A stretch of 64,000 nucleotides of DNA from Odontesthes bonariensis. Lineage: Eukaryota > Chordata > Actinopteri > Atheriniformes > Atherinopsidae. Both the position numbers and the translations under genes were made by a program. Where the stretch lies: positions 8,466,001-8,530,000 of the forward strand of contig NC_134510.1 of the NCBI RefSeq assembly GCF_027942865.1. Direction: 5' to 3'. Of this stretch, positions 45,909 to 57,900 are shown one piece after another (position 1 is the stretch's first letter; every line of letters starts with the position of its first letter). The notes beneath the pieces were generated by a model. It saw nothing but the letters and a program-made list of their open reading frames with translations, searched no databases and had not been told where the DNA came from.

Positions 45909-48900
45909 GTAAGACGAATATAGACAACGTGATAAAGCTGGGCATTTTGAACAAAAATAATCATGTTTTACTATTTTTAGACTGACTGGCAATACACAAT
46001 ATATAATGATATTCTAAAAATATTTAGTATTTATAGTATTTGTCCTCTGCCTAGTATTAATGCTTCTTCTTTTTTTTTTTTTTCTTAACATACAGAACCT
46101 GCCAGGCTTTTCTGCCAGAGAAAAACTTTTTGTGGACACTGGTCCTAATGTAGTTGACATCCTTTGAATAAATGTTGAGTCTCTAACAATTCAACATTTA
46201 TTAGCTCCAGTGTGAACTATTTATATATTCATAGCCCATGAGATTGCTTATTTTAGTTGACATAAAACATTGCTACTAGAGTGTTTTACAGTTATTTTGC
46301 TTTTGCGTTGGAAATTAGCACCACAACCTTCAAACCATTCTCCTCATCACTAAATTCTTTAGTCTGCAAAGAGATGCCTGCGGAGGATGATTTTTAATAA
46401 GACTGACGTGTCCGTGCATTTTCTCTCTGCGTGTTTATATTGTAGACAGAGTTCTTGGTCATGTAAATTGATCCACAGCGTGGGAAGTCTCCCAGGCCCT
46501 CTGGACCCTGTGATTTAATCTTAATCCCTTGGTCAGTCACAGAGGGGCTTGGAGACTTCTGCTACACAGACCTACATCATGCAACCCCCGGGAATTGAGT
46601 GGCTGGAATTGTGCAGAAATCGTTTCCTCTCCTAACTTTTAGTCATTGTTACTTAATGAGGTATTTCCTCAAGTCTGTGAAGTGGAAACATCATGCATGA
46701 CATCTCTTCTAAACAGCAGTTGCAGTGCACACACTGATTAGATTCGATTAGATTAAACTTTGTCATTACTCGTGTACAGGTACAGAGCAACGAAATGCAG
46801 TTAAACATCTAACCTGAAGTGCAATAAGCAATGAGTGCATGCAGCATAAATAGTGTGGTATATAGACGTAGTTTGTTTTTATAGCATATTTGCAGATGAA
46901 AATCTATGTACAGGTGAGACCGTATATATAAAGGTGATTGAGCAAAATATACACAATGGGCAAGAACATTTTCGTATTTTTATTCTAAATTTCTCTCACG
47001 TCAGATTCAACAAACACTCTTAACTTCGGAAAAATGATGTAAATGATGAATGCGACCCGTGCATATTTAAGTGCACAAGGATAGTAGATTTACATACATT
47101 TACATAGGATGTGCTTCCTTGCTCCTGTGCCAGGAAGTGTTGAGTATTGAGTCATGAGAATGGCATCAAGGCGCAAAAAGAACAACTTTAGGGGCTCTGA
47201 GATTGAAATTCTGCTTTCAGATCAAAAAGGAAAATCTTTAATTTTTAGCAGTGTCAGCAGTGGAATTACGGGACCTGCTAAAGCGAAGAAATGGGAAGCA
47301 ATTACAAGTGCTGTTAATTCCATGTCACCGAAATAAAAAAAATAAATGGGTTGATATGCAGCGCATTATAATCAAGGCGGCCGCCTTAACAAACTCAAAA
47401 AAAGAATTATTATTATTATTTTTTTTTAAACCAAAGTAATAATGCTTTGCTAGGCTCAGACATTAAAATACAGCATTGATAACATTGAATTGCGACACCT
47501 ACTGGTTGTTAATGTAAATAGTTAATAACGTAAATAAAAAAGTGTTGGAGCTCTTAAAGGTAGGGTAGGAGATCCTGGATTTTGAGTCCAGCGAAGCTGC
47601 ATTTTGAAAATACACAGGTCAAAAGTCCCAACCCTTTTCTTCACTCTCCCCCCGAAGGCACGCCTCTAGAGTACATGAACGAGCACGAAGGTGCACGAGC
47701 GCTGTTCTGACAGCAAGCATCGATCGTTGCCGTATTTAGTTTTTAGTTTATGCTAACTATACGTTTAATAATGCTAGGTGCTAGCCAAGCTGGCTCTAGT
47801 TTAGCTTCCTGCCAAGCATCGTTCACGGAGCAGGGTACGCGCCCAGGGGGAAGGAGGGGGAAGGAGGGGGAAGGAGGGGGAGGGGGAGGGAGGAGCAGGT
47901 TGCAGTTTGATAGACGGCATCAGAATCCAATCATTGTGAACGGTCCGTTCACAATGATTGGATACTGTTTTTCCTAGATTGTACGTTCTAGAGGCCACTA
48001 AAACTTTTCATATTTGTGTCAAAACTTTTAATTAATTGGTTGCAATGGGGGTGTGAAGAGTATTTCAAGCAATATGTAAAAAAATGTTCCAGAAAAAGAT
48101 CCCCTACCCCGCCTTTAAACAGCTTCGTTATTGCTCTAACAGCCCCCGTCCCATTCCAAATAGAGGTGCACCGAATATTCGGCAACCGAAAATATTCGGC
48201 CGAAAACGCAAAAAAACACATTCGGCTTTCGGCCGAAAGCCAAATGAGTGGCCGAATCGGAGGCTGAATAGTGGTGACGCAAAATTATCCACTTCCAGAC
48301 GGCGGAGTCGACAGAACCAAAGTCATCTGTAAACTCTGCCAATATGCCGCCCATTGATTCAATGCGAGACTCCGGTTCTTTTCACAGATGTTTATTAACG
48401 CCACATCAACACCGTATAACTAAAGTAAACAAAATAAAATACAACATTAGTTGTTATAATCATTAAAGAAATAGCATTGTTATCAGTGTCGCTGGTACCA
48501 ATAAATAATCAAAGTAATACTGGCCACTTTAGCTGCTGAGGCAGAGTCATTCCCCAGGGGCAATCTTCACGGTCAGAACTAGGATTCTTTAACTTACACT
48601 TCTCCTCTGCATCACATTCACCCAGTTACAGCAAACACCACGAAGCATGGAGTAATAAAATAAAAATAAACTAGCAGGTAACATCACCGCTACAGGTGCT
48701 CCTCGGTCTCTGTGTGAAGCTCTCGGAGCTAACCGACGCTACTTCCTGTTTTACTTGTTTCCACGTAAAAGCATGTATTTCAAAATAAATTTTAAAAAAA
48801 ACTCCTGCATTTACAGCCAAGTTGAATTGTCTTCTCACCGTAGTAGTTTCAGTCTAAAATATCACTTAAAGGCAAAACACACAAACTACAAAAAATGCTG

Positions 48901-51900
48901 CCACTGTTCCTGAAGGAGCAGGCTAGGACACTCAGATAATTTGTTATATTGCATGTTTTTACATTTTTGTGTTGGAACGCTTTTATAATATGTTGTATTT
49001 TTTGTTGTATGAAATGAATGAAAAAAAACCCAGAATGAATTGAAAATGGGAATTAATGAAACTTATCTTTAGTTATAGTTATTAGTAATAACTTTTGAAG
49101 ATTTCAAATAAACATTTATTTTCTTTGAAAAACATGTCTAAACATTTATTGTAAGGCGTAGATTTAAGCAATATTTAAAAATGGTGAAAAATCTAACTTT
49201 TCATAACTTAACTGAACTGTAATATTCGGTTTCGGCCACAAATTTTCATTTCGGTGCACCTCTAATTCCAAATACACCTGCCCCCCCGCCACCCGACGGA
49301 ACCCTATCCGCGCAAAACCCCTGGTCCCGGCCGACGACTCACCACCTTGACTAAGCAATTTCCTGCGGGAAACACTGATATAAAAATGGCTTCAGAAAAA
49401 AAAATGTCTCGCCATGGCCAGGCGCTCGATGACTGCAACTAAAGCCGTGCAATCAGTTGTTGCCTCATCATGATGGCACTTCGATAGGGGGGTTAATGAT
49501 GGGGGTCTTCTGGTCTGCCTGGGCTGGTTCAGGTGTCCCTCGTTCATGGCAATATTGTGCAAATCTGGCATGCCTTCTCTGTGCTAAAGAGCAGTTTGCC
49601 CCCCGCTGTATCGAGCGGGGCCCCCACCTGGCCTTCAGCTCAGTGCGCTTCTCAAAGCCACGGGTGCTTTGATGCGTATATGTGTGTAGTCTTGTGCTCC
49701 GATTATGATTGGCTGTCCAGCCACGGCATGAAAGTCCCTCTTAATTTGTACTTGTTGGACAGCGGTGTATGGGAATTTGATGTACCATGGGTGATAAACT
49801 GATGAGAGTTTTGATGACCAAGAGAGTGCACAAGTCACAGAGGACTGGGACACCCCCTATCTGTCTCCTATCTCGCTCTGAAAGGTTCCAGTGGCCAAAA
49901 ATCTAAGGGGGGTGAGGACCTGGACGTTTGGTGGAATTGGGTTTGATCGGCGTGGTTCTCTCTGGAGTTGTGGCTCTAGCAAGCTGCATATTTGCAGCAG
50001 CACACTCCTTGGCTATCTAAATCGCGATGTCAGCCATTTGTCTGTCTACACGGTCTCGGAGCACACATGCGCTAAGGCATCCAAAAGTAGCAAGTCAGCC
50101 GCTGGTTACGCTTCCCATTGACCTTGTTATATACAGAGTCAAATTAACCTTCAATTAATGCATAATTTAAGTCAAACAGAATATGCCAGCATCATTATGG
50201 GGTATAATGTATATATTTATTTCTGATATCTTCAAAGTAATGAAATATACAATCCATTAGTCAAGCAAACCTGATTCGAATAACAGCGTACTATTTTACG
50301 AAAATCTTACGACTGGTCTGGATCACTCGTAAATTCTGTTCGTACCTGAAAGAAAACGTAAAATACGAAAAGATTGGTGTATACGCAAATTCTCTTAAAT
50401 CACTCGTACGCATGACTTAAAAACACAAATCTCGAACACGAACGGTTGTTGCATGAGGCCCAATGATTGATTGAGGTGTTGAATTCACAGGAACTATAGC
50501 ATGATTTACAATAAAGGAACGAGGCAGATGATAAGTTAGGTGATATAAATACAGATGGGGTGAGGATTAAATAGTGCATATGTAGCTACCTTCTAACTAA
50601 ACTAGTGCAATATTCTGCACATAGTACTCTGTAAACAGCTTGTGTGTGTGTTTGCCTAGTATTACAGTGAGTGATGGTTTTTGGTCAGTGAGGCGTTGAG
50701 AGGTGTGGATGAATTGGTGTGTAGGGGTCAGCGGGGGGCGGAGTTCAGTAAGGTGACAGCTCTGGGGGGAAAAGCTGTTCCATATGGCGTGTTTCCACTA
50801 TGCAGTCCGGTACGGGTCGGGTCGGAATGGTTCGCTTATTTCAGTGTTTCTACTACCACCAAAGCGTACCGGTCCCATGGGACCCGTTACCATTGTTGTA
50901 ACCCTTCTGCTTAGGGTACCGAGCACACAGGACCGGTTCCAGGCTCTGCTCTACGTTGTTGGTGAGAAGGCTGTGCAGCGGGAGCTCGATGGCGCTGTGC
51001 AAGCCAAAAAAGTTTTCCAGCTGATTGCTGCAAAAATGGCAGAGTGGTTTCAGCTGGACCGCGAGCCGGTGTGGCATTAAGCTGAAGAAGCTTGGAGGTG
51101 GTTCGAAATGATGGATGTTATTTGTTATTTGTTGTTATTTGCTATTTATGCTTCGGCACGCCCTCCGCCCACCCCTGAGGGTCCCCTTTATACAGTGGGA
51201 ACGCAAGCTTACCCCAAAGCAACCCTACTCGTACCGTACCGAACCGACCCGTACCGAACTGCATAGTGGAAACGAGGCTTTAGTCTGCTGCAAGCTCAAC
51301 GCGTACAACGTTTCCTCTAGACGTTCTCGATGGCAGGGAGTGGAGTTCCTAAGATGCGCTGGGCAGTTTTCACCATCCGCTGCCGTCCTTTGCGCTCTGC
51401 AACAGAGCAGCTCCCATACCATACTGTGACACAGTTGGTTAGGATGCTCTAGATCACATAGTGGTAAAAGTTCACCAGGATGGCTGGAGACAGATGGGTC
51501 TTCTTCAGTGTCCTCAGGAAGAAGAGGCACTGGTGTTGGTGGTCCATGACTGCTCCTCTGAGATGTGGGTCCCCAGGAACTTGAAGCTGGAGACTTGCTC
51601 GATGGCCATTAATCTGGGATGGGATCATGCATGCCTCTTCTTTTCTTCCTCAAGTCCACATTAAGCTCCTTGGTTTTGCTGGTGATGCCCTATTCTCTGT
51701 CATTTCTAAGATTTCTTTCTTGAGATAAAGGCCAGTTTAACACTAACGTAACACTCCGCCTCTCTAGCAGCATGGGACACTTATAAGGCTCACAGTACCA
51801 ATGAAGAGAGGGAGACAAAGTGGTTGCTGAGATATTGACTGATCTATTTTAGAAGCTCAGTTGTAACTGTAATTAGATGGATTAAATAGATGTTTTCAAA

Positions 51901-54900
51901 TACTACCATAGGCCATGCTAAAGTCCTTTGTTAAAATGAGCACAGTTCTGCATCACCTTTTCTCAGATGTTGGCTAACCTGTTATTTTTTGTGACCATGC
52001 GCATGTTATTCATACTTTCTTATTCTAAAATGACTCCACAGGTATTATTTTGTCTGATTAGTGTTTTGTTTGTCCTCTTCCAGATATGCAGTAATAGCCT
52101 TTGGGTGTGCCAGCTGTCCAAAGATCACGTGTGGCAGGGAGGGCTGCGGAACGGAGTTCTGTTACCACTGCAAGCAGCTGTGGCATCCTAACCAGACCTG
52201 TGATGCAGCACGACAACAGAGAGCCCAGAGCCTCCGCCTGAGAACAGTCCGCTCATCCTCCCTCAGCTACAGTCAAGAGAGCGGGGCTGTGGGTAGGTGC
52301 ACGGAAAGCTTGCAAAAACACAGTAACAGAAGATATTTCTATATTCATCCTACAACTTTCTGAAAACAGATATACCTTAATGTTAACATGGAAAATGTCG
52401 AATAGCTTTGGTCTTTCTCTTTGAAACAGAAGAAGTCATTGTAAGATTTTATAAAAAGTTGTCAGCTTTGGTCAAACTTGCGTTAAATGCTTTTAAAACT
52501 TAAGTTAAAATGACTTTGTTTTGTTAAGCACATCTTAACAACAGAAAACTATTATATGTTTGCACTAGGGATGTGCACGACTAATCAATTAGTCGATGCA
52601 CATAGTCGACTACTTTTTGTCTGGAGCAGGAGGAGATTAATGTTTCACAACGCAGACACTAATATTTACGGCGCTGTTTCTGCCGGCACCTATAGTGGAA
52701 TTAACAGACCAAAGCAAATGTAGGCAACAAAACGAAGAAAATCATGACAATATTTCACTTATCTGGACAACAAAGTCCAATGCACGTTATGCGAGATGAA
52801 GCTAGCTTACCACAGGTCTACCAGTGCAATGAGGACTGTCAGAAAAATGTTGGACCAGCTGGTCTGCTGAGAGAATCCACTGTCTCTTGGAGTGATGTTA
52901 ACAGTCATGGTGTTCTCAGCTTGCAAAAGTATTTACGGTAATTTATTTAGGTGATGTAAGTAAACCTGCATTTTGGGAGCGAAGTGCTCTGTTTGGAAAA
53001 TATCTTATAATGAGATCTTTAAGATATGATGGAGCTCGGTCATTAAGAGCTTTAAATGTGAGGAGAAGAATCTTAAATTCTATTCTGAATTTAGCAGTGA
53101 GACAATGAAGAGAAGCTAAAACTGGAGAAATATGATCTCTCCTGTTAGTTCTCATCAGAATTCTTGCTGCACAGCATTTTGGATCAGCTGAAGGCTTTTC
53201 AGAGAATTTGTGGGACAGCCCAATAATAAAGAATTACAGGTAGTCCAATCTTAAAGTAACAAATGCATGGACTAGTTGTACGCTACAATACCTTGTCATG
53301 GAAAAACGCCACTGAGTGCTGTACCTGACTGAGCAGATCTTATTTGTTGATAGCAGTGACATTTTAGACCGCTGGGGCTCACCTCACTCCCCCATATCTG
53401 TGATGACTTATGCCTCTTGGAAAAAAAACAGTCAATTCACTATCATTAGCCGTATTCGCACTGTAGGAACCTTTGGCAGTTCCTATAACCTTTTAAGGAA
53501 CAGGGCCATTTTTCCCACATTCGCACATACAGGAACTCGGGACCACGGCCCTCAGTTCCTATAACCATTTCAGCTCCTTCTCCTCAGCTGGGTCTTTTCA
53601 GGGTTCAATAGGAACACATCTGACGGAGCTGTTTGGTGGTTGGTAGCTACGCCCCTTGTCATGCTATCACGGCTGAAATGTTTACTCATACCACACAGAC
53701 ACAACCGGCGCGTGTTTAATAAGTTAAACTTACACGTGGTCTCCTTTGTCTGCGGCGCTCTGCTCTCCTTCCTTCATGAAACCAAGAAGTATGGGCTCCG
53801 CTCGATCCTTCGTCTCCTGACTCTCTGTGTGCTCTTCCAGCCTCAATGTTAGATGCCATATGTGATCGTCCATGATTAATATCACCATCATGCAGACCAT
53901 GAACACGGTGGCCTCACCGCTCTCCATATTAGCTTCTGTGTGGGTTTTCTTTTCTTCTCTCCTTACTTTTCGCAGGTTTTGTTTTGTTTTGTTTTGTTGT
54001 TGAGTGTGGCGCTAAAGTAACACGTCGCTGTCGCAGACGGTAACGCCGCATCAGTCCCGACCTGGTCCCGACTCATGTGCGAATGCAGACTGAAACAGTT
54101 CCGCTGGGGAAGGACAGTTATCAGAATTAAATTCGAGGAGGACCGTTCTTATAACTGCGTTCTTAGAACAGCTCTGTCCGAAAGCGGCTATAGATGTGTG
54201 TTACGGGTGGGGTTCTCTTCATTGGGCCAAATGTTTATGTAATATCCAGGAAGTTATGGATTTTACTCAGTCACTTATAATTAGACTGTTCCTTGGTTGA
54301 TACTAAAATGGCCAGTGTTGTGTTGTTTATAGGAAATTTGCTTCTAAACTTACCAGCTGTATCCTCTGTAGGCTTCATGCCACCAAACAACAACTCTAAA
54401 CCATTGGTGCATAGATGAATGACCTCTTTAAGTGTCCTATAGTGTTTTGCACAGGCATGTTGACAGCATAACTTTGGGGTCCTGTGGTTTTTGGAGTGGG
54501 TCCTCTATGAACCAGACTAAGAGTCTGGCTGTTAGAGCAATAACGAAGCTGTTTAAGAGCTGTAACACTTTTTTATTTACATTATTAACTATTTACATTA
54601 ACAACCAGTAGGTGTCGCAATTCAATGTTATCAATGCTGTCTTTTAATGTCTGAGCCTGGCAAAGCATTATTACTTCGGTTTAAAAAAAAAAAAAAATTA
54701 CTATTATTATTTTTTTTTTTTTTTTGCGAACGTTGGCAAGGCGGCAGTGCGAGTGTGCTAAGGCGGCCGCCTTGACTATAATGCGCTGCGGGAAACACTG
54801 ACTTTGGGTTGGATGGGCGCCCATTTGGATAGAAACTCATTTCTCAGATTGCCATTACAGACCAACAGTGCTTTGTTTTTTTTATAGCTACTCAGTACTT

Positions 54901-57900
54901 CAACATTAAATCTTTTAATTGTTGGCATGCATGCCGTCCCTGACTTTACCGTTGTGCATTGTATTCTGTTTGTCTCAGCTGATGACATTAAACCATGTCC
55001 TCGCTGTGCCGCTTACATCATCAAAATGAATGATGGCAGCTGTAATCATATGACCTGTGCCGTCTGTGGCTGCGAATTCTGCTGGCTCTGCATGAAGGAG
55101 ATCTCAGACTTGCACTACTTGAGGTAAGTGGGTTAAGATCCACATTCATTCCATCACATAAAGAAATTACAATTTATTTATGGCCATGAGTAAAACTTTA
55201 AAACATATAAGGTAACTATGGTTTAGAAATAATCAATAGAATTCAAATCGTCTGTTATTAGCTGTTAGCTTATAACATTAGCTGCTTATGTTAGAACATT
55301 ATCATCTGTTCATCCTATATATTTGTGGCTGTTGAAATCATATAGTTAGCAGGACTGCATGTTTCCATTTCTCCTTATTTCTCCCCTTTGTTTCAGTCCG
55401 TCAGGCTGTACTTTCTGGGGGAAGAAGCCGTGGAGCAGGAAGAAGAAGATTCTTTGGCAACTGGGTACACTTGTGGGCGCCCCCGTTGGCATTGCGCTCA
55501 TTGCTGGCATCGCTATCCCCGCCATGATTATCGGCATCCCTGTATATGTGGGAAGGAAGGTGAGGCTTCAAATACATGTTAACCACCAAAGTGAGTGATA
55601 TTTGTACTTAATGCTTATAGTTTTAACCATCTGGATAACTCATTAGATGTGCCTCTGTTAAGACTTGACTTAAATTCACTATATTTCATATGTCAATAAT
55701 CTCTGAATCTGTGAGTGTCCAAACTGATATCGTATCACTTACAAGTGCAGATTAATGAGGAATCCGAATTTCCCTTTGCAATAGTCAAAGGGAAAGCCTG
55801 CCAAGAAGAAGCCAGAGCCAAAAACTTTCTTATACAGTGGGAATGCAAAGCTGACCCCAAAGCGACCCGTACCGATACGAAGTGACCCGAACCGTACTGA
55901 CAGTGGAAACAGTCTGAGTACTTCGTAAATTTTTGGAAAACCTGTACCTGCTTTTCTGCTTGACTTTTCAAAGTGACCAACTTGTGCTTGCGAAATTCAG
56001 TCCCTTTTGGACATTCCTGATCAATGTTAGCATGGAGTGAGCTGAAGTGACGCTGAAGATTTGAAGCTTTGAAATGCGCTAATGACGCCTGACATATAAG
56101 GCAGAATGGCTTGCCATTACGTTCAACAAAAAAATATAAACTCTCCCACTGTTAAAAACGTTCTGTGTTCATCTTCATATTTTTGTTTAGCTGTGCATTT
56201 TTTCCCTGCCATTTTGAGAGCGAAATTGGCACAAATTGTTTACTCAAATGGTTTTACCCATACTGGGAAACTTGGCGGTATTTTCATCTCACGCGTATTG
56301 AACTCAAACGAAGTGAACTCGCACATTAAAAAAAACACAATCATAAATTTTGATCTGAGCGTAAGAATGAAACCAGACAAAGAGCCACATGCGGCTCAGG
56401 AGCCGCGGATTGGCCACCCCTGCTCTAAATCATCCCTACCTGTACTAGTTAATTTTGGCTGATTTACCTTTTTCTGATAATAGTCAGACTCAGGTTCTCT
56501 AATGTCAGTATAACACAATCCAGATTGATGCAAATGAAATGATATTTAAAGAAAAGTGGGCCTTTTTTCTTTATTTAAGCAAGAATGCTGTTGATGCATT
56601 CAGAGTCAGTCTTGCAGATTCTTTATGGGACTTTAAACAATCCAACAATGTTTCAAAAGAAAGAAAAAAAAAGCCTAAAACGAACACATGAAGACAGAGG
56701 ATAATGATTTTAGTCAAGAAACGTATTATTTCTGGTTTGAATCCTTTTAATGATCCGTTTCTTACGTCAGACTAACATGTTTTTTCTCCTCTGTCAGATC
56801 CACAACCGTTATGAAGGCAAAGATATTTCCAACCATAAGAGGAACCTGGTGATTGCTGGAGGAGTGACTCTCTCTGTCATCGTGTCCCCAGTGGTGGCTG
56901 CAGTTACTGTCGGTCAGTTTTTTCTCCAACCTCCTCTTCCTCTTTCTCTCTCTTCCTCCTTATTTACATACTGGATCCGTGTTGGACTTTCCTGACTTTG
57001 GACGAAGTCAAACAAGGACTCTGCCTAAAGTTTTATTCTTGGCTAACCCCGTTTAATTTTCAAGATGATACTCTGCAAAAGTTTGTTTGCAAAGTTAGGA
57101 TTTCTCATGAAAATATGGGAAAGCTGAAAGGGTTAGTGTGTTTTGACTCATTTGCATCAGCACAAGTGGCCTGCACAGTTGTTGTTTTTTCCTTGTTCCT
57201 GACATTATCTGTATCCCTGTTTTTATTAAACACTTCAGGCATCGGAGTTCCCATCATGCTTGCGTACGTCTATGGTGTGGTGCCCATATCTCTGTGCCGC
57301 AGTGGAGGTTGTGGCGTATCAGCTGGGAATGGAAAAGGAGTACGCATAGAGTTTGACGATGAGAATGATATAAATGTAGGCAGTGGGGCAGCTGCCACCG
57401 GTAAGTTTTCCTCCCCTGTCCCAACATGGACTGCCTCTGACCCCCCCCCCCCCCCCAAAGCAACCTTGTGGAATGTATGCCAATAATTACCTTTTGCTCA
57501 CTCAGATTCAGATTATTTTATTGTCATTCAACATAAAATCAGAGATGCACTGCAGAACAAAACTACGATGTGTTTTGGCCACAACAAAGGAGTTAGATAA
57601 ATATCCTAAGGGAATATAAAGAATAAGAAGTAAAGATATAGAATAAAAACAAAAATAAAAACCAGGTCAGAGAAAGGAGGCCGTATAAATATAAATATAT
57701 TTGTGTAAAAATCTCTGTGCAAAAGAGTAATGTGCAAATGGTCTTAATAAATAGATGACAGAGGTAGATAAAATAATGTTAGTCTGAGGTAACAGCTCTT
57801 CTTTTTACAGATGCCTATTGCTCTTTCTGTGTTCTATAGAACAATGTTTGGTCATTTTCTGAAGTGAATGTCTGAATTAGTCGTTTCTTTTACACCTCAG

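Larger units (their letters stand above)
47554..48119. mobile_element. TTAA-target element with internal perfect palindrome
   Basis: The ends are inverted: TTAAAGGTAGGGTAGGAGAT and, on the other strand, TTAAAGGCGGGGTAGGGGAT. The sister copy of the host element at 54.56 kb has an uninterrupted GCTCTTAAACAGC at the insertion site, so TTAA was duplicated on entry. It includes a G-rich tract (47845-47891) and a 39-bp palindrome. A truncated second copy lies at 29818. Confidence 0.85.
47360..49378. mobile_element. old hAT-like element carrying two nested insertions
   Basis: The left part (47360-47553) and the fragment after the first nested element (48117-48143) together match, inverted, the copy at 54545-54800. 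The right end reads CTGCGGGAAACACTG, a hAT-type terminus that also occurs at the end of the 54.5-kb copy. Two younger elements (47554-48119 and 48161-49264) sit inside it. No coding region remains. Confidence 0.7.
45909..52083 (+). other. RNF19A: RNF19A intron between coding exons 1 and 2: remaining sequence
   Basis: A 6.2-kb intron filled with transposons between about 46.7 and 51.7 kb. The parts 45909-46737, 46931-47359 and 51721-52083 contain no gene. The intron ends CTTCCAG at 52083. Confidence 0.8.

Noticed and set aside
56106-56462. 118-residue plus ORF
   Set aside because: It is antisense to a recognisable hAT BED-finger reading on minus.
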